Shown: piece by piece, positions 1 through 7,873 of the stretch | How positions within the stretch are numbered: the stretch's first letter is position 1 | Layout: every line of letters begins with the position of its first letter | Origin: CAWUKT01 sp963923035 | GTDB taxonomy: Bacteria > Bacteroidota > Bacteroidia > J057 > JADKCL01 | Length of the DNA stretch: 64,000 nucleotides | Assembly: GCA_963923035.1 (NCBI GenBank) | Contig: CAWUKT010000003.1 | Span: 62,001-126,000 of the forward strand | Direction: 5' to 3' | Notes under the pieces: generated by a model | What the model saw: the letters and a program-made list of their open reading frames with translations, nothing else | What the model was told of the DNA's origin: nothing | Database searches by the model: none | Made by a program: the position numbers and the translations under genes

Positions 1-827
1 TCGAGCTGCACCTTGCGGGGCATGCGCTTGCGCAGGTACTCCGCGGCCCGGTCCAGCAATCGGCTGATCGAGACCGGGAACAGCTCGGGTACCGACCCAA
101 TCTTGGAGAAACGCTCGGCAATCGTCCGCAGGCGGGTCACGTCCTTCCGCAACTCCTCGATCAATTCCTGGTCCTCTTCATCTCCATCGTCCTTCAATTC
201 CAGCAGCTCCACCCACGCCATCAGGCTCGACACCGGGGTCCCCAACTGGTGCGCTGTTTCCTTCGCCATTCCCACCCAGACCTTGTTTTGCTCGTTTTTC
301 TGGGCAATGAAAAAGCTACCGAAGACAATGGAGATGAAGGCGATGATCACAATGAGCATCAGATAGGGATAGAACCGCAGTTTCTTCAGGATCTCGGATT
401 CATCGTAATAAATCTCCAATTCCTGCCCGTAATACGGGATGACCAGGGGCTCCGGAGTCGCCTGGGACTGCAACTTTTCCAAATAGTCCAATTCGGCTTG
501 TTTTTTCTCCTCCCCCGCCAACGTAGAGTCAATCGGCAGGTTCATTGTCGAATTCACCTCCCCATTCATCACCAAAACTGTCGGGATCAATTCATTTTGC
601 GTGATCACGTTCTGGGTGACCCATTGCACCTCACAATTGTCCGGATCGATTTCCATGTCCCCGGCAAATTCCAGGGCCTTGGCGTAGGTGTCCATCCGCT
701 TGACTTCCTGCTCCAGCAGCTGCTGGGCGAGGAAATTGGAGTAGAGGAGGGAACCGGCGGTGATGGCTATTGCCAGCAGGCCGAAGACCAACAATCGGAT
801 ATTCGAACGGAGCGACCAGGAAAACAT
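1..827 (-). CDS. Sensor histidine kinase, N-terminal part (cut by left edge)
   Basis: The reading frame is open from an ATG at 827 to the window edge, giving 275 residues without a stop. A membrane helix at about residues 8-30 and a second at 152-174 bracket an extracytoplasmic domain of about 120 residues. The dimerisation/phosphoacceptor motif follows directly: TAHQLGTPVSSLMAW, with the likely phosphorylated histidine at residue 193. The ATPase domain must lie beyond the edge. This is the layout of a membrane-bound two-component sensor kinase; the AHQLGTP variant of the H-box is common in Bacteroidota kinases. No response regulator is visible, so the signal and partner are unknown. It is divergent from hemA across 249 bp. 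Confidence 0.85.
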   Translation of the reverse strand, partial: MFSWSLRSNIRLLVFGLLAIAITAGSLLYSNFLAQQLLEQEVKRMDTYAKALEFAGDMEIDPDNCEVQWVTQNVITQNELIPTVLVMNGEVNSTMNLPIDSTLAGEEKKQAELDYLEKLQSQATPEPLVIPYYGQELEIYYDESEILKKLRFYPYLMLIVIIAFISIVFGSFFIAQKNEQNKVWVGMAKETAHQLGTPVSSLMAWVELLELKDDGDEEDQELIEELRKDVTRLRTIAERFSKIGSVPELFPVSISRLLDRAAEYLRKRMPRKVQL

Positions 828-994
828 TGCGAAAAGATAACTGATTTTGGGGAGAGGTGAAGGGAAGAAAAAAATGGGGCAAATGGTTTAATCAGTGGGG
901 ATTATGAAGAAAAGTGGCAACCATTCTGAGAAATGTCAGTATATTATGTACGCAAGGGTTTTTCATCAATATTCGAATTGTAAAGTTTTGTAAT

Positions 995-1002
995 TAGTTT
1001 TG
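995..1002 (+). promoter_or_regulatory. Candidate -7 box (TAGTTTTG) for hemA
   Basis: TAGTTTTG matches the Bacteroidota -7 consensus TAnnTTTG. It is 74 nt before the preferred hemA ATG. No clean -33 TTTG at the usual 17-23 nt spacing is visible, so the call rests on the -7 box and its position in the divergent intergenic region. Confidence 0.4.
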
Positions 1003-1076
1003 GGGGTCTCTCCATACCTAAAGTGGGCTACACTTGTTTGGGGAGAGCTTCGGTAAAAACACGGTTTTCGTGTCGA

Positions 1077-2354
1077 ATGATGCAAGAAATTTTCAGAGTC
1101 ATTAGTTTATCTCACCGGAAAGCTCCGGTGGCGGTGCGTGAGCGGATGTACCTCAACCAGGAAGGATGCGTTCGACTCTCCAACAGCATCCGGGAAGTGC
1201 TGGAAGTCGAGGAAGTCCTCGTCCTCTCCACCTGCAACCGGACCGAGATTTACTATTCATCTCCCCGCGATCGCTTCACCGAGATCCTTCGGTTGATCTG
1301 CCTCGAAAAAGGCCTCCGCGATCCCTTCCAATTCGAGCGGCACTTTGAAGTCATCAACGACGAGGGCGAAGCGGTTCGCCACCTCTTCTCCGTCTCCATG
1401 GGCCTGCAATCGCAGGTCATCGGTGACCTCCAGATCTCGAACCAGGTCAAGCGGGCCTACGCCACCGCAGTCGAAATGAAATTGGCCGGTCCCTTCATGC
1501 ACCGGTTGCTCCATACCATCTTCCACGCCAACAAGCGTGTCCAGCAGGAGACCGCCTACCGGGACGGTGCCGCCAGCGTCAGCTATGCCGCCTGTGAGCT
1601 CGCCCGCGAACTCCTCCAGATGCACCATACCCCCCGCGTCCTCGTCGTAGGACTCGGAGAAATGGGACGCGACGTCGCCCGGGGATTGGCCGATTCCTTC
1701 CCGGAACTGACCATCTCCAACCGGACCCTCGCCAAGGCCCAGGCCCTTGCCACCGAAACCGGAGCCCAGGTCCTTCCCTTCGAGGACATCCACGACGCCC
1801 TCCCCAACTACCACCTGATCGTTTCCGCGGTCAGCGTCGACCAGCCCATCTTCCTCAAATCTCACCTCGACGACCTCGCCAAGTTCCAGCAGAAGTTCTT
1901 CATTGACCTCTGCGTTCCGCGCACTGTCGAACCGAGCATGGAAGAAATCCCCGGCGTCATCGTCTACGACATCGACGACATCCGCTCCCGGACCGATGCC
2001 ACCGTCGCCAAGCGCGTCGCGGCCATCCCCGAAGTGGAAGCCATCATCGAGGGCGAAATGGCCGGCTTCATCGGCTGGCGCAAGGAACTCACCATCTCTC
2101 CGGTGATCCAGCGCTTCAAGGAAGCCCTCGAGGACATCCGGAAGGAAGAGCTGGCCCGCTACCTCAAGAATGCGGACGCAGAAGAGTCGGCCCTCGTCGA
2201 CAAGGTCACCCGCAGCATGGTCAACAAGATCATCAAGTTGCCGGTCCTCCAGCTCAAGGCCGCCTGTCAGCGCGGCGAAGAGGAAGCATTGGCCGAAGTC
2301 CTCCGCGACCTGTTCAACCTGGAAGCCAAAAACACGAGCGAAATCAGCCACTGA
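1077..2354 (+). CDS. hemA: Glutamyl-tRNA reductase
   Basis: Reduces glutamyl-tRNA(Glu) to glutamate-1-semialdehyde with NADPH, the first committed step of C5 tetrapyrrole (heme) synthesis in the cytoplasm. The N-terminal catalytic domain has VISLSHRKAPV at the start and the STCNRTE motif with the nucleophilic cysteine at residue 53. A Rossmann NADPH-binding motif, VLVVGLGEMG, follows, then the C-terminal helical dimerisation domain. The 425-residue length from ATG 1077 is typical. A GTG at 1023 in the same frame would add 18 residues with no family match, so the ATG is preferred; a second ATG at 1080 is equally possible. The gene ends with a clear terminator, so it appears monocistronic. Confidence 0.95.
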   Translation: MMQEIFRVISLSHRKAPVAVRERMYLNQEGCVRLSNSIREVLEVEEVLVLSTCNRTEIYYSSPRDRFTEILRLICLEKGLRDPFQFERHFEVINDEGEAVRHLFSVSMGLQSQVIGDLQISNQVKRAYATAVEMKLAGPFMHRLLHTIFHANKRVQQETAYRDGAASVSYAACELARELLQMHHTPRVLVVGLGEMGRDVARGLADSFPELTISNRTLAKAQALATETGAQVLPFEDIHDALPNYHLIVSAVSVDQPIFLKSHLDDLAKFQQKFFIDLCVPRTVEPSMEEIPGVIVYDIDDIRSRTDATVAKRVAAIPEVEAIIEGEMAGFIGWRKELTISPVIQRFKEALEDIRKEELARYLKNADAEESALVDKVTRSMVNKIIKLPVLQLKAACQRGEEEALAEVLRDLFNLEAKNTSEISH

Positions 2355-2379
2355 GCTGGCCCACAAAATACCATCTGAA

Positions 2380-2401
2380 GCCGCCCTGAGGGCGGCTTTT
2401 T
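2380..2401 (+). terminator. Rho-independent terminator after hemA
   Basis: A perfect 7-bp GC stem, GCCGCCC (2380-2386) and GGGCGGC (2390-2396), with a TGA loop and a following run of five T. It starts 25 nt after the hemA stop. Confidence 0.85.
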
Positions 2402-2469
2402 CTTTGTCCCCCCTCCCATTTTAAACATATTTGCAGTCCGTGGGTCTTACCATCAAATACACCAACAAT

Positions 2470-3087
2470 ATGTTCACAGGAATCATTGAATCAGTCGGCA
2501 AAGTGGTCTCCATCCGGGACGAAGGCACCAACCGGACCTTTCGCTTCCGGGTCGCCCTCGATGAGGAGCCGATCAAAGTGGACCAGAGCATCGCCCACAA
2601 CGGGGTGTGCCTGACCGTGACCAAGGTGTTTGAGGATGCCGAGGGGAACAAGGAGTACGAAATGGACGCGGTCCAGGAGACGCTGGAGAAGACGAGCTTG
2701 GGCGAACTGAACGTAGGAGACCCGATCAATGTAGAACGTTGCCTGAAGGCCGGCCAACGGCTCGACGGACACTTTGTGCAAGGCCACGTGGATACGGTGG
2801 GGCGCGTCACGGAGATCGAGACGCGGGACGGCTCCTGGATGTACCGGTTTGCCTTTCCCGACCGCTACGCCAGCCTGCTCGTCGACAAGGGCTCCATCAC
2901 CATCAACGGGGTCAGCCTGACCGTCGTGGACGCCGGCCGGGATTCATTTTCCGTCACCATCATCCCCTATACCTTCGACCATACCAATTTCCACCACCTC
3001 AAGGTCGGCGATGCGGTCAATCTGGAATTCGATGTGTTGGGAAAATACATCCTGCGGATGCAGGACTTGCAAGCCCATCAGGAGTGA
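2470..3087 (+). CDS. ribE: Riboflavin synthase, alpha subunit
   Basis: Catalyses dismutation of two 6,7-dimethyl-8-ribityllumazine molecules to riboflavin, the last step of vitamin B2 synthesis. The protein (205 residues) begins with the invariant MFTGIIE and shows the two lumazine-binding barrels: NGVCLTV and HFVQGHVDT in the first, ITINGVSLTVV in the second. An upstream in-frame TTG at 2431 would add 13 residues before the invariant start and is rejected. A near-consensus -7 box (CATATTTG at 2426-2433) lies 36 nt upstream; no FMN riboswitch fits in the short leader. The last 10 bases overlap the convergent DUF21 gene. No other riboflavin genes are nearby. Confidence 0.95.
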   Translation: MFTGIIESVGKVVSIRDEGTNRTFRFRVALDEEPIKVDQSIAHNGVCLTVTKVFEDAEGNKEYEMDAVQETLEKTSLGELNVGDPINVERCLKAGQRLDGHFVQGHVDTVGRVTEIETRDGSWMYRFAFPDRYASLLVDKGSITINGVSLTVVDAGRDSFSVTIIPYTFDHTNFHHLKVGDAVNLEFDVLGKYILRMQDLQAHQE

Positions 3088-4379
3088 TGTAGCTTCTCGA
3101 CCTGGAGCGTGATGATCTTGTTGTCGGACGCGTCCACCACCAGAAAGCGGAAGCCTTCGCCTTCAATCACCGCCTTCGTATCGGGAATGTCCTCGGCCAG
3201 GGCGATCACCAGCCCGCCCAGGGTCGTATAATCGCCCTCCGGCAGGCCCAGGTGGTACTCTTCGTTCAGGTCATCGACCTCGTGCCGGGCGCTCAGCAGC
3301 CATGTATTCTCGTCGATCCGCTTGGCCAGTAATTCCTCCTCTTCCGGCTCGTCGTACTCGTCCTCAATTTCTCCGAACACTTCCTCCACCAGGTCCTCAA
3401 TCGTCACGAGACCGGCCGTTCCGCCAAATTCATCGACCACCAGGGCGATGGTCTTGCGGTTATTGGTGAACTCCGTCCACAAAACATCCGCCGACATGGT
3501 CTCCGGCACCGTCATGATCGGTTGGAGCACCTCCCCGATTTCTTTCGGCTGTTGGAAGAGGCTGGAAGAATGCACAAAACCGATCACCATGTCCAGGTTT
3601 TCCTGGTAGATCAGGATCTTCGAATGCCCCGTATCGATGAATTCATCGATCAGCTGATCGATGGTACAGTCCATTTGCAAGGCATGGAGCTCCGTCCGCG
3701 GCACCATGAATTCCCGCACCTTCGTCTCATTGAACTCCATCGCGTTCTCGAACATCTCCCGGTCGATCTCGATACCTTCCGAGTCCTGGTTGATGGCCGC
3801 GACCGTTTCCCGCACGTACAGGTTGAGGTCTTCCTTCCCAAAGACCAATTCTTCCTCTTCGTACTTCAACCGGAAGACCCGCAGCAACAGAAAGCGGGAC
3901 AGGCGGTTGATCGCGAGGACGAAGGGACCGAAGAGGTAGTAGAAAAACCGCAGGACCGACGGGGTGATCTTGGAGAACATGATCTGCTCGGCCTTCAGGC
4001 GGAAAAATGCTTTGGGGAGGTATTCGCCGAAAAAGAGGATGACCAGGGTGGAAACGATGGTCTGGATCGTGAGCGCCGTGAAGGGACTCGTGGCCGGATC
4101 CAGGACATCGAGGGTAATCAGGAGGTAATTGAGGACCTTGGCAATGAAAATACCATACAGGACCAGGGCGAGGTTATTGCCAACGAGGATGGTGGTGATG
4201 ACCCGGGGCGTCTTCTTGACGAAGAAGGACAATTGCTGCCCGACGGGATCCCCCTGAGCACTTTTGAGCTCGATTTTGAGGCGGTTGGTAGAGACAAATG
4301 CCATTTCGATGCCCGAAAAGAGGGCAGAGAGGGCCAGCATCACGACCAGCCAAACCAGGTCCCAGGCATTAAGCTCCAT
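3078..4379 (-). CDS. CNNM/CorC-type membrane protein (DUF21 + CBS pair + CorC_HlyC)
   Basis: A 433-residue integral membrane protein of the family often misnamed hemolysin. Residues about 1-190 form the DUF21 transmembrane domain with the typical early SALFSGIEMAFVS motif and a second membrane pair near residues 130-165. CBS domains occupy roughly 205-335 and the C-terminal CorC_HlyC domain 345-430 (LGLPEGDYTTLGGLV). Family members are linked to Mg2+/Co2+ efflux or membrane homeostasis; GldE of Flavobacterium belongs to the same family, but nothing here settles that role. Its start overlaps the preceding small membrane protein gene by 11 bp, so it is probably co-translated with lptC and that gene. 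Confidence 0.85.
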   Translation of the reverse strand: MELNAWDLVWLVVMLALSALFSGIEMAFVSTNRLKIELKSAQGDPVGQQLSFFVKKTPRVITTILVGNNLALVLYGIFIAKVLNYLLITLDVLDPATSPFTALTIQTIVSTLVILFFGEYLPKAFFRLKAEQIMFSKITPSVLRFFYYLFGPFVLAINRLSRFLLLRVFRLKYEEEELVFGKEDLNLYVRETVAAINQDSEGIEIDREMFENAMEFNETKVREFMVPRTELHALQMDCTIDQLIDEFIDTGHSKILIYQENLDMVIGFVHSSSLFQQPKEIGEVLQPIMTVPETMSADVLWTEFTNNRKTIALVVDEFGGTAGLVTIEDLVEEVFGEIEDEYDEPEEEELLAKRIDENTWLLSARHEVDDLNEEYHLGLPEGDYTTLGGLVIALAEDIPDTKAVIEGEGFRFLVVDASDNKIITLQVEKLHHS

Positions 4380-4596
4380 CGTCGTTGACTTCTTCTTCCA
4401 GTTGCTCGATTTCCCGTCGCTCCGCTTCTTCCAACTTCCGACGCTGCTGCCGACGGAACGAGAACATAAAGGAAGATATGACTATTCCGATGATTAACGC
4501 AAGCCGATTGGAGTTCTCCATCTCATCGTACCAAAACGTCAGGAAGACGATCAGGCCGATAGACACGGCGAGGTAGGTATATTCAAAGTAGCGCAT
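4369..4596 (-). CDS. Small two-helix membrane protein of unknown function
   Basis: Encodes 75 residues: two hydrophobic helices (about 7-23 and 31-48) and a highly charged C-terminal helix rich in R and E, probably a cytoplasmic amphipathic or coiled-coil tail. The start overlaps the lptC stop in a TAATG arrangement and the end overlaps the DUF21 start by 11 bp, which argues that it is a real, translationally coupled gene. I do not recognise a family. Its place between lptC and the DUF21 gene suggests an envelope role (inference). Confidence 0.75.
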   Translation of the reverse strand: MRYFEYTYLAVSIGLIVFLTFWYDEMENSNRLALIIGIVISSFMFSFRRQQRRKLEEAERREIEQLEEEVNDDGA

Positions 4597-5417
4597 TAAA
4601 ATCCTTCTTCCATTTTGACAGAACCGCGGGGATACAAGAAGTTGTAGGCGGAAAAGTCCATTTTGGCCCAGAGGCTGTCGGCGTAGATATTGTCGTTTTC
4701 GGTCTCGACGTGGACGCGGTTGATGGTGGCGGGCAAAACGGTGGTATCGAGGACGCTCGCGAAATAATCGAAGAGGACGATGTCACCGGGCGTCTTCTCG
4801 GGAATGGCCATGACCGAGTCGGCCAGGTGGCGGATCTCGCGCACCACAGCGGTATCGGCTTTCTCGGAGAAGTTCTTGTCAAAGACTTCCTTGACCGCGT
4901 CGGGCGCATTGCCTTCCAGCAATTGGCGGTCGACCTTGTACTTGCGCACCGGTGGATACCGGTGATACGGCGCCCAGATTTCCTCGCTGTCCTTGTTCCA
5001 ATATAACTTCAACGACGTCATCACCCGGCCACTGACGTCTTCAATCGTCACCGGTTTCCCCACAAATTCCGCCCGCTTGAAATCGCCCGGGAACCACGCC
5101 GAATCCGCCGTCAGGGTACTCTTGAAATTCCCTTCGTCGTCGTAGAAGGTCATTTTCACTCCCCGATCAAACTCCTGCACCGATTCCACCTTCTCCTTGC
5201 CATTGTCATCGATGGACCGAATCTCCCGCTCAATCGCGTGCGGAGCTTCCAGCGTCGCCTTGATGACCGCTTCCTCCGAGAACACAAAGCGCACATTGTA
5301 CGCCTCCCGCAGGGGTACATCCGTACGGGGGTTCAGGAATTCTTTTTCCCGTTGCGTCCGGGCACAGCCCAGCGCGAACAGGACGATGACAAGGAAGATA
5401 TGGTTCAGGCGTTGCAT
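4596..5417 (-). CDS. lptC: LPS export lipoprotein LptC
   Basis: Bacteroidota-type LptC, the periplasmic component that receives lipopolysaccharide from the LptB2FG transporter. It starts with a lipoprotein signal peptide (MQRLNHIFLVIVLFALGC) with the acylated cysteine at residue 18. The body has the beta-jellyroll pattern of LptC/OstA-like domains, for example ADSAWFPGDFKRAEFVG and a repeat of it near the C-terminus (DSLWAKMDFSAYNF). An ATG at 5429 in the same frame lies inside the candidate -7 box, so ATG 5417 (273 residues) is preferred. It is first in the lptC - small membrane protein - DUF21 operon. The ATPase gene lptB is in this window at 55.1 kb. Confidence 0.85.
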   Translation of the reverse strand: MQRLNHIFLVIVLFALGCARTQREKEFLNPRTDVPLREAYNVRFVFSEEAVIKATLEAPHAIEREIRSIDDNGKEKVESVQEFDRGVKMTFYDDEGNFKSTLTADSAWFPGDFKRAEFVGKPVTIEDVSGRVMTSLKLYWNKDSEEIWAPYHRYPPVRKYKVDRQLLEGNAPDAVKEVFDKNFSEKADTAVVREIRHLADSVMAIPEKTPGDIVLFDYFASVLDTTVLPATINRVHVETENDNIYADSLWAKMDFSAYNFLYPRGSVKMEEGF

Positions 5418-5426
5418 GAAGTGGAA

Positions 5427-5434
5427 CAAAAGTA
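5427..5434 (-). promoter_or_regulatory. Candidate -7 box (TACTTTTG) for lptC
   Basis: Read on the minus strand, TACTTTTG matches TAnnTTTG and ends 9 nt before ATG 5417. It decides the start: the alternative ATG at 5429 would fall inside the box. The implied 5' leader is only a few nucleotides. Confidence 0.5.
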
Positions 5435-5613
5435 ATCAAAAACTCAGGTTATTCAGGGGTAGAACGAAGGGGAGAAAGCAGGAATTGTGAGAGAAGGGGA
5501 AAGAGACCGGAAAATGCCCCCCAACGCCCCTCCCAATCAATTCATTCCAATGCGGTATCCGGTCCCAATCATTTTTTCTGTATTTTAGCCATTCGCTAAT
5601 TATTGAATACCGA

Positions 5614-7140
5614 GTGCTCAAAGTTCTTCTCCGAGGCTTGCTACTGCTTACCGGATTCTCCTATTCCGCTTTGGAGGCCAGTCCCTATCCTGCCTGTCTG
5701 AATGTCACGGCAGTCGTTACCCCCGAAAGTTGTCCGAACAATGCTGACGGCGCCATCGACCTGTCCGTCAATGGCGGCCAACCGCCCTATACCTACCTGT
5801 GGTCCACCGGTGACGGCCTTCCTAACCTCAATGGATTGAGCCAGGGAACCTATACCGTGACCATCACGGATTCCCTGGGCTGCGAAGTCGTCGACTCCTT
5901 CTCTGTGGGCCTGCTCGGCCCCGCGCCCGTCGCCCAGGCGGGGGCAGACCAGGTGGTCTGCGCCTCTCCCGCCCAATTGGCTGCCAATGTCCTGACCAGT
6001 GGCAGCGGCCAGTGGCAGGTCGTCGCGGGCAGCGGCACCTTTGCCGATACGACCTCGGCCAGCACCCTCGTGGCCGGGCTCTCGCCCGGCGCCAACCTCT
6101 TGGCCTGGGTGGTCTCCCAGGGCAATTGTGCCGATGCCGATACCATCGAAGTGTACGCCAGCCACGCGGGATTCGTGGATGCGGGCCCGGACCTGGTGGT
6201 CTGCCAGGGCAGCACCACCTTGGGTGGCTCCTCGCCCGGACCCGGATTCGGGAACTGGAGCGCCCCGGCGGGCGTCACCGTATCGGACTCCACCGATCCC
6301 AACAGCGGAATCGTCCTCCCGGCCCCCGGCAGTTACCAGCTCAGCTGGACGGTGCAGGAGAGCGGCTGTACCGGACAGGACCAGCTCACCCTGACCTGGC
6401 CCGTTCCCGTCGAATCCGATTTTTCCATTTCCACCAACCAACTCCAGGCCAACTTCACCGACCTCAGCCAGGGCGGCCATACCGTTACCTGGAGCTTCGG
6501 GGACGGTTCGTTTTCCTCCCAACCCAACCCGAGCCATACCTACGCCCAACCGGGCACCTATACCGTTTGCCAAACCATCGAGGACAGCTGCACCGTCGAC
6601 AGCACCTGCCAGGTGATCACCATTACCTGTCCGGCTCCCTCCCCGGCATTTACCTATACCGCCAGCGGACCCTTTGTCGACTTCACCGACCTGAGCAGCT
6701 CCAATGCGGGGATTTCCGCCTGGGAATGGGACTTCGACGACGGCACCACCTCGAATTTGCAGAATCCCACCCACCTGTTTCTTTCTCCCGGTCCCTTCAA
6801 CGTCTGCCTCCGCGTCTTTGATGTCTGCGGCGACGGCGTGGATTGCCAGCTCATTTCATTTGCTGTGGTCGGGACCGATTTGGCCGCTGATGCCCAGATC
6901 CAATTGTATCCCCAGCCCGCCACCGACGGGGTGGCCCTGGAAGTGAACGGCTGGCAAGACGAAGACGTGGAAATCCGCGTTTACGACGGCTTGGGACGGG
7001 AAATGATGCGGGAAAATGCAGCCGTGCAGAGTGGACAAACCCAGCTGAATTGGTCCGTGGCCGATTGGGCGCGGGGCATCTACCGGGTGGAAATCAGCGG
7101 TGCCTCCCACCGGGAATGGCGGACGCTGGTACGGCAATAA
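5614..7140 (+). CDS. PKD-domain secreted protein with T9SS type A sorting domain
   Basis: A 508-residue exported protein starting at a GTG. A signal peptide (about residues 1-22, hydrophobic LLRGLLLLTGFSYSALEA) is followed by a SprB-like repeat (about 28-90; TPESCPNNADGAIDLSVNGG, YLWSTGD). Cysteine-containing Ig-like segments come next, then two PKD domains (about 266-335 with WSFGDGSFSSQPNPSHTY, and 340-420 with WEWDFDDGTTSNLQNPTH). The last 80 residues form a type A sorting domain (LYPQPATDG, then IYRVEI near the end). It should be secreted through the outer membrane by T9SS and anchored or released. Its binding target cannot be read from the sequence. Confidence 0.85.
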   Translation: MLKVLLRGLLLLTGFSYSALEASPYPACLNVTAVVTPESCPNNADGAIDLSVNGGQPPYTYLWSTGDGLPNLNGLSQGTYTVTITDSLGCEVVDSFSVGLLGPAPVAQAGADQVVCASPAQLAANVLTSGSGQWQVVAGSGTFADTTSASTLVAGLSPGANLLAWVVSQGNCADADTIEVYASHAGFVDAGPDLVVCQGSTTLGGSSPGPGFGNWSAPAGVTVSDSTDPNSGIVLPAPGSYQLSWTVQESGCTGQDQLTLTWPVPVESDFSISTNQLQANFTDLSQGGHTVTWSFGDGSFSSQPNPSHTYAQPGTYTVCQTIEDSCTVDSTCQVITITCPAPSPAFTYTASGPFVDFTDLSSSNAGISAWEWDFDDGTTSNLQNPTHLFLSPGPFNVCLRVFDVCGDGVDCQLISFAVVGTDLAADAQIQLYPQPATDGVALEVNGWQDEDVEIRVYDGLGREMMRENAAVQSGQTQLNWSVADWARGIYRVEISGASHREWRTLVRQ

Positions 7141-7159
7141 GTGGGGAAAGAGAGTTGTT

Positions 7160-7684
7160 TCAGGCGTTTTGTTCTTCCGAATACCACTCTGAATACATCT
7201 GATAAGCGGCCGCACTTTTCTTCAAGCCTTCCAATTGGGCCGGACTGAGGGCCTTCAATTTCTTCGCCGGGACACCTCCGTAGAGGTAGCCGGATTCCAG
7301 CACCATTCCTTCCAATACCACCGCACCCGCAGCGACCACCGTGTCCGGGCCCACCACGGCCTTGTCCAGAATCACCGCATTCATCCCGATCAGACAGCGG
7401 TCCTTGACTTCACAACCGTGGACCACCGCACCGTGTCCAACCGTTACATCATCCCCGACGACCGTAGGGCTGTATTCGTAGGTGCAATGGACCATGGCCA
7501 GGTCCTGGATATTCGTCCGTTGGCCGATCCGGATCGAGTGGACATCGCCCCGCAGGACCGCCTGGTACCAGATGCTGGAGCCCGCTCCGATTTCGACATC
7601 TCCGATGACCGTTGCATTTTCGGCGAGGAATACATCCTCGGCAATCTTGGGGGTGATTCCCTTCAGGGTTTTGATCAGTGCCAT
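7160..7684 (-). CDS. Gamma-class carbonic anhydrase family protein
   Basis: A left-handed beta-helix protein of 174 residues made of hexapeptide repeats (VIGDVEIGAGSSIW, TVVGDDVTVGHGAVVHG). The three metal-ligand histidines of the gamma-carbonic anhydrase/YrdA family are present at 66, 84 and 89, the last two with the family spacing of five. It is likely a cytoplasmic metal-dependent trimer; whether it hydrates CO2 cannot be judged, since many family members are inactive in assays. The frame extends upstream to 7816, but the family N-terminus (ALIKTLKGITPKIAEDVF) begins at ATG 7684, so the longer start is rejected. Confidence 0.9.
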   Translation of the reverse strand: MALIKTLKGITPKIAEDVFLAENATVIGDVEIGAGSSIWYQAVLRGDVHSIRIGQRTNIQDLAMVHCTYEYSPTVVGDDVTVGHGAVVHGCEVKDRCLIGMNAVILDKAVVGPDTVVAAGAVVLEGMVLESGYLYGGVPAKKLKALSPAQLEGLKKSAAAYQMYSEWYSEEQNA

Positions 7685-7840
7685 GCCGAAAGGTACCAAT
7701 TCGGTCCCACAAGGCCAATCTGCCCGCTCAATTGCGGAGTGAAAAAGACGAAAGGAGGGGCTCAGGGGGGCTTTCGGAACCGGGGAAACTCTCATGTTTG
7801 ACAGGGGCCTTGACATTCGGATTTTGACAGGGGGTTTTTA

Positions 7841-7848
7841 TATATTTG
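7841..7848 (+). promoter_or_regulatory. Candidate -7 box (TATATTTG) for nucleotide-sugar dehydrogenase gene
   Basis: TATATTTG fits TAnnTTTG exactly and ends 25 nt before ATG 7874. A TTTTG at 7822-7826 is the nearest -33-like element, but the 14-nt spacing is shorter than usual. Confidence 0.5.
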
Positions 7849-7873
7849 CCACTCACATTTTGAATCGGAATTA

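Noticed and set aside
1257..2366. Minus-strand frame of 369 codons opposite hemA
   Set aside because: Antisense of hemA; D/G/V-rich translation without motifs.
2402..2469. Possible FMN riboswitch before ribE
   Set aside because: Only 68 nt separate the hemA terminator from the start, too short for the FMN aptamer, and its conserved elements are absent.
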